DNA of 64,000 bases from Mycobacterium haemophilum DSM 44634 (GTDB taxonomy: Bacteria > Actinomycetota > Actinomycetes > Mycobacteriales > Mycobacteriaceae), in the NCBI RefSeq assembly GCF_000340435.2, contig NZ_CP011883.2, forward strand, positions 2,154,687 to 2,218,686, given 5' to 3'. The translations under genes and the position numbers were made by a program. A model generated the notes under the pieces. It did no database searches, was not told where the DNA came from, and saw only the letters and a list, made by a program, of their open reading frames with translations. This document shows, one piece after another, positions 1 through 7,989 of this stretch (the first letter of the stretch is position 1; each line of letters starts with the position of its first letter).

Positions 1-304
1 CCGGTCGCCAACCGAACGAATAGGCTAGCCCAAGTAGCATGCCCATCCCGATACCGGCAGCAAACCCGGTGAGCGCGCCGAGGCCCGAGAGTCGATTCGC
101 CAGCATGTCACCGGCCCCTGGGACGGTGAGGCCGAACAACGTGGCCATGGCCTGTACGGTCCTTTCTGGCGTTGTGCTTGTCGGCCGGCCCCGCACCACG
201 ATGTCCAGGTAGCCAATCACATTGAGCGCAGTGGTGCCCGCGGCGCCGGCGGCAGCACCGCTCAGTACGCCCGGCCAAATTCGGGCAATCCGTGCGGTTT
301 TCAT
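1..304 (-). CDS. Partial small membrane protein, C-terminus beyond window
   Basis: An open frame with no stop runs from an ATG at 304 off the left edge, giving 101 visible residues. A good Shine-Dalgarno (AGGAGG, about 8 nt upstream) supports the start. Two alanine/glycine-rich hydrophobic stretches are visible: one near residues 12-32 (GVLSGAAAGAAGTTALNVIGY) and one near residues 78-96 (LTGFAAGIGMGMLLGLAYSF). They suggest a small integral membrane protein. I do not recognise the family and the C-terminus is missing, so no function is proposed. It lies upstream of, and on the same strand as, nothing else in view; the next gene (UvrA-like) is also on the minus strand and ends 24 bases before this start, so the two could share a transcript. 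Confidence 0.6.
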   Translation of the reverse strand, partial: MKTARIARIWPGVLSGAAAGAAGTTALNVIGYLDIVVRGRPTSTTPERTVQAMATLFGLTVPGAGDMLANRLSGLGALTGFAAGIGMGMLLGLAYSFGWRP

Positions 305-327
305 TGCGACTGCCTCCTGAGGGTTAG

Positions 328-2727
328 CTACCTAACGTGGCAAATGCCCAAGTAGGTTGCGAGGTGTTCGCCGGTGAGCGTGCAGCGCGCATTGACCAGG
401 GTCCGCGGTGTTCCTTCAAAAACGACACGGCCGCCATCATGCCCCGCGGCCGGCCCCATATCGATGATCCAGTCGGCGTGCGCCACGACCGCTTGGTGGT
501 GCTCGATGACGATCACTGACTTGCCGGAGTCGACGAGTCGGTCGAGCAGGCCGAGCAGTTGTTCGACATCGGCAAGGTGCAGGCCACTGGTCGGCTCGTC
601 AAGGACGTAGACATCCGCTTTTGCTTCCCCTATGTCGGTGCCCGTGTTTCCCAATCGGGTGGCCAGCTTAAGCCGCTGCCGCTCGCCGCCGGACAGCGTA
701 GTGAGCGGCTGGCCCAGGCTGAGGTAGTCGAGCCCGACGTCGACGAGCCGGTCGAGGATGATATGTGCGGCAGGTGTACGCGCCGCGCCGGTACCAAAAA
801 ACGCCAACGCTTCGGTCACCGGCATCGCAAGCACCTCGCTGATGTCGCGGCCGCCGAACTTGTACTCGAGCACCGATGCGTCGAACCGCTTTCCGTCGCA
901 CTCCTCACAGGTGGTCGCTTCAACATAAGGGCTCGCCGTCATCGCCAGATCGGCGTAGATCACGCCGGCGCCGTTGCAGCGCGGACATGCGCCCGCGGAA
1001 TTTGCGCTAAACAGAGCCGGTTTTACGGCGTTGGCCTTCGCGAACGCCTTGCGGATCGGATCGAGCAGTCCGGTATAGGTCGCCGGGTTGCTCCGCCGCG
1101 AGCCGCGGATCGGGGCCTGGTCGACCACCACCACGCCGTCCCGCCCCGACACCGATCCGTTAATCAACGAGCTCTTGCCCGAGCCCGCCACCCCGGTGAC
1201 CACGACCAGCACCCCCAGCGGGATGTCGACGTCGACATTGCGCAGGTTGTGGGTGTTCGCGCCGCGTACCTCCAGCACACCCGACGGCGTCCGCACCGTC
1301 TCCTTAAGGGAAGCCCGGTCGCCGAAATGGCGGCCGGTGATGGTGCCGCTGGTTTGCAGCTCCTCGCTGGTCCCGTGGAAGACCACCTCGCCGCCGGCCG
1401 GACCAGCGCCGGGTCCCAGGTCAACGATGTGGTCGGCGATCGCGATCATCGCCGGCTTGTGCTCCACAACCAACACGGTGTTGCCCTTGTCGCGCAGTCG
1501 CAGCAGCAGGTCATTCATCCGTTGGATGTCGTGGGGGTGTAGTCCGATTGTCGGCTCGTCGAAGACGTAGGTGATTTCGGTGAGCGAGGATCCAAGGTGG
1601 CCGATCATCTTGACGCGCTGCGCCTCGCCGCCGGACAACGTGCCTGACGGGCGGTCCAGGCTGAGGTAGCCCAGCCCGATCTCGACGAACGAGTCAAGGG
1701 TGCGTTGTAAGGCCGCCAGCAGCGGTGCGACCCCAGGTTCGTCCAGCCCTGTCACCCATTCCGTGAGGTCGCTGATTTGCATCGCGCAGGCGTCGGCGAT
1801 GTTGATCTTGTTGATCTTCGACGATCGGGCCGCCTCTGAGAGCCGGGTGCCGTCGCACTCGGGGCACGTCATGAAGGTCACCGCTCGCTCCACAAATGCG
1901 CGGATATGCGGCTGCAACGCGTCAATGTCTTTGGACAGAAACGACTTCTGCATTTTCGGGATCAGGCCCTCGTAGGTGAGGTTGATGCCGTCGACCTTGA
2001 TCCTGGTCGGCTCCTTGTAGAGGAGATCGTTTAACTCCCCTTTTGTGAACGTGCGGATCGGCTTGTCCGGATCGAAGAAGCCGCATCCGGTGAAGATGCG
2101 GCCGTACCAGCCGTCCATGCTGTAGCCGGGGACGGTGAGTGCACCCTCGTTGAGCGATTTGCTGTCGTCGTACAGCGCGGACCGATCGATGTCGGTGATC
2201 GCGCCCCGGCCTTCGCAGCGTGCGCACATGCCGCCGGTGATGCTGAAGCTGCGACGCTCCTTGACGGTCCTGCCGCCCCGTTTCAGGGTGACCGCGCCCG
2301 CTCCGCTTATCGATGCGACGTTGAAGGAGAACGCTTGCGGAGAGCCGATGTGTGGCTTGCCGAGTCGACTAAAAAGGATGCGTAGCATCGCATTGGCGTC
2401 GGTGGCGGTGCCGACCGTGGAGCGGGGGTGGGCACCTATCCGCTCCTGGTCGACGATGATCGCCGTCGTCAGCCCATCCAGTACGTCGACGTCGGGTCGT
2501 GCGAAGGTCGGCATGAAGCCCTGCACGAAGGTGCTGTAGGTCGCGTTGATCAGCCGCTGTGACTCCGCGGCGATGGTGCCAAACACCAACGAGCTCTTGC
2601 CTGAGCCGGATACCCCGGTGAACACCGTCAGCCTGCGCTTCGGGATCTCGACGCTGACATCTTTCAGGTTGTTCACGCGCGCACCGTGCACGCGGATCAG
2701 ATCGTGGCTGTCGGCAATCTGTCCCAC
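328..2727 (-). CDS. UvrA-like ABC ATPase (excinuclease A paralogue / drug-resistance type)
   Basis: A 799-residue protein with the duplicated ABC architecture of UvrA. The first Walker A (GVSGSGKSS) is near residues 38-46, with signature LSGGEAQR and Walker B VFDEPTIGLH. The second half has GVAGSGKSS, LSGGERQR and VLDEPTSGLH. Four CxxC pairs (CARC, CPEC, CPRC, CEEC) match the zinc modules of the family. It is clearly shorter than canonical UvrA (about 950 residues) and resembles the short UvrA2/DrrC-type proteins of actinobacteria, which are linked to DNA-binding drug tolerance rather than standard repair; that role is inference. The GTG at 2727 is chosen because GGGAGG lies about 7 nt upstream and conserved sequence starts just after it. 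A longer open frame runs back to 3039 but covers the remnant of another gene. Confidence 0.85.
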   Translation of the reverse strand: MGQIADSHDLIRVHGARVNNLKDVSVEIPKRRLTVFTGVSGSGKSSLVFGTIAAESQRLINATYSTFVQGFMPTFARPDVDVLDGLTTAIIVDQERIGAHPRSTVGTATDANAMLRILFSRLGKPHIGSPQAFSFNVASISGAGAVTLKRGGRTVKERRSFSITGGMCARCEGRGAITDIDRSALYDDSKSLNEGALTVPGYSMDGWYGRIFTGCGFFDPDKPIRTFTKGELNDLLYKEPTRIKVDGINLTYEGLIPKMQKSFLSKDIDALQPHIRAFVERAVTFMTCPECDGTRLSEAARSSKINKINIADACAMQISDLTEWVTGLDEPGVAPLLAALQRTLDSFVEIGLGYLSLDRPSGTLSGGEAQRVKMIGHLGSSLTEITYVFDEPTIGLHPHDIQRMNDLLLRLRDKGNTVLVVEHKPAMIAIADHIVDLGPGAGPAGGEVVFHGTSEELQTSGTITGRHFGDRASLKETVRTPSGVLEVRGANTHNLRNVDVDIPLGVLVVVTGVAGSGKSSLINGSVSGRDGVVVVDQAPIRGSRRSNPATYTGLLDPIRKAFAKANAVKPALFSANSAGACPRCNGAGVIYADLAMTASPYVEATTCEECDGKRFDASVLEYKFGGRDISEVLAMPVTEALAFFGTGAARTPAAHIILDRLVDVGLDYLSLGQPLTTLSGGERQRLKLATRLGNTGTDIGEAKADVYVLDEPTSGLHLADVEQLLGLLDRLVDSGKSVIVIEHHQAVVAHADWIIDMGPAAGHDGGRVVFEGTPRTLVNARCTLTGEHLATYLGICHVR

Positions 2728-2782
2728 CGTTCCTCCCAGCGTTAGCGCAGCTGCTGTATGCGGATTGGCTGTTTTGTGAGCC

Positions 2783-2938
2783 GGCCTGCACTCGCTCGAA
2801 GGTGTCGTCGAGGTCTTTGGTGGCCAGCAGCATCTTGCCGTGTCTGACGTCAAGGCGCACGTCGAAGCCGAGGGTGTCGCGGTAGAAGCCCAGGGAGGTG
2901 TCAGGGTCATCGTGCGGGAGGAAGCTCGAATGGGCATC
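2783..2938 (-). pseudogene. Remnant of a VOC/glyoxalase-family protein
   Basis: In one minus-strand frame, about 52 residues read as a VOC-fold fragment: the FLPHDDPDTSLGFYRDTLGF block typical of a first beta-alpha unit. This is followed almost directly by HGKMLLATKDLDDTFERVQA, which in family members lies some 60 residues further on. The middle of the gene appears deleted, and the frame then continues into non-homologous sequence without the C-terminal metal-binding part. It sits directly upstream of the UvrA-like gene on the same strand, a pairing that suggests they were once one operon. The fragment is too short to form a functional domain. Confidence 0.6.
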
Positions 2939-3169
2939 TGTTTCGCCACGCACAGCGGCATCCCTGCCATCGCATTCTCCGGTTGTCGCCGGTAGGCGCC
3001 CGCTGGCGTCCCGCCACTGCGCACCGAGCATCCCAGCATATCGTTGAGCTGGCGTGAATTCGATTATTCAGCAAGTGCTTTAGCGGAACAACTAGCTAGC
3101 ATCGGGTTGCTGCGCGGTGATCGGGCCGCCGTGCGGCACGGCGACTCCGCCGCAATCCACCTATCACGG

Positions 3170-3200
3170 TTGACCTTTAGGTCGGGTCGAAGGTTTACCG
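3170..3200 (+). promoter_or_regulatory. MerR-type promoter and operator
   Basis: TTGACC at 3170-3175 and TTACCG at 3195-3200 are separated by 19 bp, the over-long spacing typical of MerR-regulated promoters. The spacer is bounded by CCTT and AAGG arms (positions 3174-3193), the symmetry expected for a MerR operator. A -10 ending at 3200 would start transcription at about 3207, matching a leaderless GTG start at 3208. This suggests autoregulation of the merR-ynfA pair; it is inferred from pattern only. Confidence 0.5.
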
Positions 3201-3207
3201 TCGAAGG

Positions 3208-3753
3208 GTGACGGTGATGCGTATTTCGGAATTTTCCCGGCAATGCGGGGTGCCGGCCTCGACACTGCGGTACTACGAGGATGTTGGTTTGCTGCCAGCT
3301 ACGGAACGGACCCCTGCGGGCTACCGGCTCTACGACGAGCATGCTCGTCAGCGACTAATGTTCATCGAGGCGGCGAAACGTCTCAAGTTGTCGCTATCGT
3401 CAATCGGCGAACTACTGGCCGTGTGGGAATCAGACACCTGCCGCTCGGTCAAGGGCCAGTTGCGTCCCGCTCTCGACGATCGTATTGCCGAGGCCGATTC
3501 CGCCATCGCCGATCTGAAACTGCTACGCGACCAACTGGTCGCCGCACGATCGCGGTTGGATGACTTGCCTGATCGTGACCACCGATGCGATCCCGACTGC
3601 ACCTTTCTCCACGATAACAAAACGCTCTCGCTTACCAGTTCGCTGGACGGCGTGAGGCACCGAGGCGGCACTGAGACACTCACCGCTCCCGAACATGCCC
3701 AGCAGATCGTCGCGGACCTCACCGGCGGCTCCTGCAACGGTGAACTGTCATGA
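3208..3753 (+). CDS. MerR-family, probably metal-responsive, transcriptional regulator
   Basis: A 181-residue protein with a MerR winged helix at the N-terminus (RISEFSRQCGVPASTLRYYEDVGLL, residues about 5-29) followed by a dimerisation coiled coil to about residue 125. Metal binding is suggested by a cysteine at the start of the long helix (DTCRSVKG) and a CDPDC motif with nearby His after the coil, as in MerR-type metal sensors. The C-terminal tail after about residue 135 is longer than in many relatives and I cannot assign it. The GTG at 3208 is the likely leaderless start; an ATG at 3217 is the alternative. Its stop overlaps the ATG of the YnfA-type gene (ATGA), so the two are translationally coupled and the membrane protein is the probable target. 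Confidence 0.85.
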   Translation: MTVMRISEFSRQCGVPASTLRYYEDVGLLPATERTPAGYRLYDEHARQRLMFIEAAKRLKLSLSSIGELLAVWESDTCRSVKGQLRPALDDRIAEADSAIADLKLLRDQLVAARSRLDDLPDRDHRCDPDCTFLHDNKTLSLTSSLDGVRHRGGTETLTAPEHAQQIVADLTGGSCNGELS

Positions 3754-4085
3754 CCGTTGCCAAGTCGATTGTTCTGTTCGTGGTTGCAGCATTGTTCGAA
3801 ATCGGTGGGGCCTGGCTGGTCTGGCAAGGTGTGCGCGAGCATCGTGGCTGGCTGTGGGCTGGCCTCGGTGTTATTGCGCTGGGTGCTTACGGGTTTGTCG
3901 CCACCATGCAACCCGACGCCCATTTCGGCAGGATTCTTGCCGCGTACGGCGGGGTGTTTGTCGCTGGCTCGCTTGGCTGGGGGATGGCCTTCGATGGATT
4001 CCGTCCCGACCGCTGGGATGTCATCGGTGCGCTGGTCTGCTTATTCGGAGTCAGCATCATCATGTACGTCCCGCGGTCGCACTGA
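3750..4085 (+). CDS. YnfA/UPF0060-family small membrane protein
   Basis: A 111-residue hydrophobic protein with four predicted membrane helices (around residues 5-24, 32-50, 60-80 and 90-107) and conserved UPF0060 features: AALFEIGGAWLVWQ, YGFVATMQPDAHFGRILAAYGG and RPDRWDVIGA. YnfA proteins belong to the drug/metabolite transporter superfamily and resemble SMR transporters; a role in efflux is possible but not established. It overlaps the MerR gene by four bases, implying co-regulation by the metal or organic ligand that MerR senses. The length is normal for the family. Confidence 0.85.
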   Translation: MTVAKSIVLFVVAALFEIGGAWLVWQGVREHRGWLWAGLGVIALGAYGFVATMQPDAHFGRILAAYGGVFVAGSLGWGMAFDGFRPDRWDVIGALVCLFGVSIIMYVPRSH

Positions 4086-4209
4086 ATCGGTGGCCCAGGG
4101 GTGTGGGAACGCCCAACATCCCGCAGATATCGGAAAACCCAAACGGCGTCGAAAATTATGCTGTGCCAATCGGACTCGGAACCTGACAACTCTTTGGGTC
4201 AGGTGGTGG

Positions 4210-4491
4210 TCAGCCGTCAAGCGACTTCAAGAGGAGCGCTTTGATCTCGGCGGCGGATTTTTCGAGTGCACTAATGCGCTGGTTGGTGTTTTGGGCGATG
4301 GATTCGGCCGAGCCGAGCCGGGTGATGAACTCCCTCAGCGCGTCACCAAGCACACTTTGAGTAGCTCCAACAGTCTTAATCACTCCGAGCGCGTCGGCCA
4401 GGGACGCCTCCATGGCCGCGATGCGGGCTTCGAGATCTTCCGGGTTGGGCATCTTGGCATCGTATGCGCTTAGCGGTGGCAAGGACTCCAT
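4210..4491 (-). CDS. Small coiled-coil hypothetical protein
   Basis: An open frame of 93 residues that is almost entirely helical with heptad-like spacing (LEARIAAMEASLADALGVIK, then ISALEKSAAEIKALLLKSL), indicating a coiled coil. No membrane segment, signal peptide or recognised domain was seen. The start is uncertain: ATG at 4491 gives 93 residues, while ATG at 4452 (MPNPEDLEAR) gives 80 residues and looks more natural. Neither has a convincing Shine-Dalgarno. No function is proposed. Confidence 0.5.
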   Translation of the reverse strand: MESLPPLSAYDAKMPNPEDLEARIAAMEASLADALGVIKTVGATQSVLGDALREFITRLGSAESIAQNTNQRISALEKSAAEIKALLLKSLDG

Positions 4492-4578
4492 GGAGCAGGA
4501 TTACCGTGGCCGATGCGGAGCTGGACCGTCGCGGCGACAGGCAAAGTTGACTTCAGCTCGAGCCCTGCTTGAGCGCCT

Positions 4579-5262
4579 TTAGCGTCGCGAAAGCGAAGTC
4601 AGCGCTGCCGACAACGCGGCCACCGTGTCGCCGTCAAGTGGCACCTCTGCTTCGGCGGCGATAACCACGTCGACGGCGACACGCCGGCCGCATTGGCGGT
4701 TTCTGCGGCGGTGAGCTCGGCGCGATGCCTGGCCGCATACAGTCGCTGCCCGAGCGTGGCCCCGGGGGCGCGCGCCGCGCGCAGCATCAAATCCGTGTAG
4801 CACCTACGGACCGCGCTGAGGACCAGCGCGACCTCGGGCGCCCCTTTGGCGCTGCGTGCCGCGCCAGCGGCGACCGTCTCCAGCTTCCGCAAATCCGTGA
4901 GAATGTTGGCAGCACGGCGGCCGAAGTCTGCCTCAGACGCCGCAGGCAACAACTCGATTGCGTTGTTGATGGTGGTGAGCGCCACTTCAACGGCCTCGGC
5001 CATCAGTGGGGCCCGCACGGAGTTGGCCAGGGTCGCCCTGCGTGGCCAGCGTCGGCCCTTCTCAAAGTCGATCAGCGCACCCGCATTCACAATTCCGTTG
5101 CGGGCCAAATGGCGTTGTGCCAACTTGAGTTCTTCACGACGGGCGGTTACCGCTGCGCCCGCGCGGGCGACTCCGGGGTCGATCGCTTCGAGGGTCTTGG
5201 GGGCGTCCGGTTCACGTTGGGGCGGCGGCGCTGCGGCGAGATAAGTGAATGCGACCGGTCAT
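4579..5262 (-). pseudogene. Frameshifted HTH-containing protein
   Basis: Coding character is spread over more than one minus-strand frame. The main frame (about 5240 to 4684) reads PPPQREPDAPKTLEAIDPG through REELKLAQRHLARNGIVNAGALIDFEKGRRWPR to LGQRLYAARHRAELTAAETANAAGVS. The last block looks like an XRE-type helix-turn-helix. Near 4684 an apparent two-base excess moves the natural C-terminus (VDVVIAAEAEVPLDGDTVAAL) into another frame. At the N-terminus an in-frame TGA precedes the conserved start, and the only nearby ATG (5262) is out of frame. A protein could still be made from the TTG at 5123 (174 residues), but with a foreign tail. The gene is probably dead; sequencing error is the alternative. 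Confidence 0.5.
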
Positions 5263-5345
5263 CCTCGATGCGCACCTGTGCAGGAGAGCGTTTTTCCTTC
5301 TAGCTGGCATAACTCCTTGCTGTCGAAGTCCAGTCGCCGCGACAC

Positions 5346-6167
5346 TTATAGTCTGTCCAATTCCGTAGCACTGCCGCCAGAGGTCGGGCTGTTCGCCGCC
5401 GGCTTGGTGGCGCGGATGATCGCGGCGTGCAATCCGTCGGCGACCCGGTGCGTGAAAGTGACTGAGGAATCGGCGAATCCGGCCGCAGCCAGCCCATCGA
5501 GGTATTCCTGCATGGACAGGGCTCCGGCGATGCAGCCAAAATAGGAGCCACGCTCGGCTCGGTCGGCCGGGGTGAGATGGTCTTCGGCAACAACGTCAGA
5601 AATCCCGATCCGTCCGCCGGGGACCAGCACGCGAAACATCTCGGCGAGCACAGTGGGCTTGTCCGCCGACAGGTTGATCACACAGTTGGAAACCACCACA
5701 TCGACGCTGGCGTCGGGCAGCGGAATGTCCTCGATGGTGCCTTTGCGGAATTCGACGTTGGTCACACCGGCTTTGGCCTTGTTGGCCGCAGCAAGAGCGA
5801 GCATTTCATCAGTCATATCAACGCCGTAAGCAAATCCTCTCGGGCCGACCCGGCGGGCCGAGAGCAAAACGTCAATCCCGCCGCCGGAGCCCAGATCGAG
5901 TACGCGTTCGCCCGGTTGTAGGTCGGCCACCGCAAGCGGATTGCCGCAACCAAGGCTCGCCGCCAGTGCCTCGGCTGGCACTTCGGACTGTTCACCAGCG
6001 CCGTAGAGCGCGGCGCCGAAGCTGTCATGGACCTGGATCGGGCCGTTCGACCCGCAGCAACTTTGGGCGGTGAGCACATCACCGTTACGGGTGCCCGCGG
6101 CCACCGCCCTGGCCGCTGCGCCGTAGCGAGCCCGCACTTGCTCGCGTAGCTGATCGTTGTCCGTCAT
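5346..6167 (-). CDS. arsM: Arsenite methyltransferase
   Basis: A 273-residue SAM-dependent methyltransferase. The SAM-binding loop is VLDLGSGGGIDVLLSA (residues about 89-104), and the three arsenic-ligating cysteine sites of ArsM can be placed: C37/C38 near the N-terminus, C162 in SNCVINL and C212 in FGCIAGAL. ArsM converts arsenite to methylated species, including volatile forms. ATG at 6167 is preferred over 6221 because GGAGTG precedes it by a few bases and because the longer form would run into the ars operator. It is divergent from an ArsR repressor, giving a minimal arsenic-responsive unit. Confidence 0.88.
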   Translation of the reverse strand: MTDNDQLREQVRARYGAAARAVAAGTRNGDVLTAQSCCGSNGPIQVHDSFGAALYGAGEQSEVPAEALAASLGCGNPLAVADLQPGERVLDLGSGGGIDVLLSARRVGPRGFAYGVDMTDEMLALAAANKAKAGVTNVEFRKGTIEDIPLPDASVDVVVSNCVINLSADKPTVLAEMFRVLVPGGRIGISDVVAEDHLTPADRAERGSYFGCIAGALSMQEYLDGLAAAGFADSSVTFTHRVADGLHAAIIRATKPAANSPTSGGSATELDRL

Positions 6168-6181
6168 CCTGCCACTCCTTA

Positions 6182-6226
6182 CATCGACAATCATCGATGC
6201 GATATAGCCTGGCCTATCCATCGATG
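6182..6226. promoter_or_regulatory. Divergent arsM/arsR control region with ArsR-like operators
   Basis: Between arsM and arsR lie three copies of the ATCGA/TCGATG element (6182-6187, 6192-6199, 6219-6226), the first two forming a CATCGA-N7-TCGATG inverted repeat. There is also an imperfect palindrome ATAGCCTGGCCTAT at 6204-6217. Short AT-bearing dyads are typical ArsR/SmtB binding sites. The arrangement suits one dimeric repressor controlling both directions. It is inferred from symmetry, not from a known consensus. Confidence 0.5.
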
Positions 6227-6256
6227 TCTGTCAATACGTATGGCAAGATAGGCACT

Positions 6257-6619
6257 GTGCCCCCGGCGAACGCTCAGCTGCTCACCGACCTAGCGACGTG
6301 CTGCAGCCCAATCACAGGTGCGCTGCTCGATATTGCGGCCGCCGAGCGGTTGGCTGGGGTGCTCAAGGCGCTCGGCGAGCCGACCCGGCTGCGGCTGGTG
6401 TCGCTAATCGCGGCGCATGAGGGCGCCGAAGCGTGCGTGTGCGATCTGACCGATCCGGTGGGCCTGTCCCAGCCGACCGTCTCCCACCACTTAAAGGTCC
6501 TCGTCGACGCCGGGCTATTAGACCGTGAGCAGCGTGGCAAGTGGGCTTACTACCGCCTGGTGCCCAACGTCTTGGACGCGTTGGCTGGCATGCTGGCCAA
6601 TACTCGTCGCTGCTGCTAA
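6257..6619 (+). CDS. ArsR/SmtB-family metalloregulator
   Basis: About 120 residues with a winged helix: LAGVLKALGEPTRLRLVSLI, then ACVCDLTDPVGLSQPTVSHH as the recognition helix, then GLLDREQRGKWAYYRL as the wing. ACVC at the start of the DNA-binding helix corresponds to the arsenite-binding cysteines of ArsR proteins. Further cysteines occur near the N-terminus (TCCSP) and at the extreme C-terminus (RRCC), giving several thiol ligands. The start is uncertain: GTG at 6257 follows a plausible -10 and could be leaderless, while ATG at 6224 or 6197 would lengthen it and overlap the operator region. The divergent arsM is the probable target. Confidence 0.85.
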   Translation: MPPANAQLLTDLATCCSPITGALLDIAAAERLAGVLKALGEPTRLRLVSLIAAHEGAEACVCDLTDPVGLSQPTVSHHLKVLVDAGLLDREQRGKWAYYRLVPNVLDALAGMLANTRRCC

Positions 6620-6743
6620 GACAAACTCAGTCGTGCGTTTCACCGGAGGATGCCGTCTCTCCAGCACAGCAATCCAGGTCCGGACTGGGCGTCCGACCAC
6701 GTGCTGCCGCCAAACCAGTTTGCGGACCCTATGCTGAGCGCTA

Positions 6744-7979
6744 ATGGCTGAGACAACCACGTGCGCGATTGTCGGCGGCGGCCCGGCCGGGATGGTGCTC
6801 GGGCTCTTGTTGGCTCGGGCAGGCGTAGCCGTCACCTTATTGGAGAAGCACGGCGACTTCCTGCGTGACTTCCGTGGCGACACGGTACATCCGACCACGA
6901 TGCGGCTGCTCGACGAACTGGGCTTGTGGGAGCGCTTTTCGGCGTTGCCCTATAGCGAGGTTCGCAAGGCGACATTTGAATCGGGCGGACGCTCGGTGAC
7001 ATACATCGACTTTGAGCGTCTGCGCCAACACCATCCGTTCGTCGCAATGGTTCCGCAATGGGACCTGTTGAACCTGCTGGCCGAGGCCGCCCAAGCTGAG
7101 CCGAGCTTCACGCTGCGGATGAACACCGAAGTCACCGGGCTACTGTGGGAAGCCGACCGAGTTGTCGGAGTGCGTTACCAAGGATCCGAGGGCGCGGGCG
7201 AGCTGCGGGCCGAGTTGACCGTTGCCTGCGACGGCCGGTGGTCGATCGCTCGTCGTGCCGCCGGACTCAAGACACGGGAATACCCAATAAAGTTCGACGT
7301 GTGGTGGTTCAAGCTGCCGCACGAAGCCGCTGCGGAATTCTCGTTCTTGCCTCGCGTTGCACCGGGCAAGGCGCTTGCCGTGATCCCCCGCGAAGGTTAC
7401 TTCCAGATCGCTTACCTCGGGCCCAAAGGCACCGACGCTCAGTTGCGCGCGAAAGGTATTGACGCATTTCGTCGCGACATCGGCGCACTAGTGCCCGAAG
7501 CGGCGGGCGGGGTGGCGGCGCTGACGTCCATGGACGACGTCAAGCACCTCGATGTCCGGGTGAATCGGCTGCGGCGCTGGCACACCAATGGGCTGCTGTG
7601 CATCGGCGATGCTGCGCACGCGATGTCTCCGATGGGGGGAGTCGGCATCAACCTGGCGGTCCAAGATGCAGTGGCGGCCGCGACCATCTTGGCTGAGCCC
7701 CTACGGCGACATCGGGTCACCGATCGCGATCTGGCGGCGGTCCGCCGGCGCCGCGTTTTCCCCACCGTGGTGACGCAAGCGTTGCAGCGGGTGCTACAGC
7801 GAGGGCTGCTCGGCCCGCTTCTTCGCGGCGAGGAACTCGCCCCGCCGGCGGCGCTGCTGACGGCGGTCGAGAGGCTGCCGTGGCTCTCCGTTGTGCCCGC
7901 CTACCTTGTGGGCGTTGGCATCCTGCCTGAGCATGCCCCCGCATTCGCGCGTCGCGACTCGGGCCGAGGCAACTGCTAG
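6744..7979 (+). CDS. FAD-dependent aromatic hydroxylase-type oxidoreductase
   Basis: A 411-residue flavoprotein of the p-hydroxybenzoate hydroxylase fold. The N-terminal dinucleotide fold is CAIVGGGPAGMVLGLLLARAG (GxGxxG). A DG-type motif (ACDGRWSIARRAAG) lies near residue 157, and the GD motif LLCIGDAAHAMSPMGGVGIN near residues 284-303 contacts FAD ribityl. Family members hydroxylate aromatic or polyketide substrates with NAD(P)H and oxygen; the substrate here is unknown. A similar flavoprotein exists in M. tuberculosis (Rv1751-like), stated from memory. It is followed 10 bases downstream by a Gfo/Idh/MocA gene, so the two are likely co-transcribed. Confidence 0.82.
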   Translation: MAETTTCAIVGGGPAGMVLGLLLARAGVAVTLLEKHGDFLRDFRGDTVHPTTMRLLDELGLWERFSALPYSEVRKATFESGGRSVTYIDFERLRQHHPFVAMVPQWDLLNLLAEAAQAEPSFTLRMNTEVTGLLWEADRVVGVRYQGSEGAGELRAELTVACDGRWSIARRAAGLKTREYPIKFDVWWFKLPHEAAAEFSFLPRVAPGKALAVIPREGYFQIAYLGPKGTDAQLRAKGIDAFRRDIGALVPEAAGGVAALTSMDDVKHLDVRVNRLRRWHTNGLLCIGDAAHAMSPMGGVGINLAVQDAVAAATILAEPLRRHRVTDRDLAAVRRRRVFPTVVTQALQRVLQRGLLGPLLRGEELAPPAALLTAVERLPWLSVVPAYLVGVGILPEHAPAFARRDSGRGNC

Positions 7980-7989
7980 CGTCGAGTCG

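Noticed and set aside
559..1542. Long plus-strand frame of 327 codons opposite the UvrA-like gene
   Set aside because: It is antisense to a gene with full ABC motifs, rich in Arg and His as expected for a shadow frame, and has no family features.
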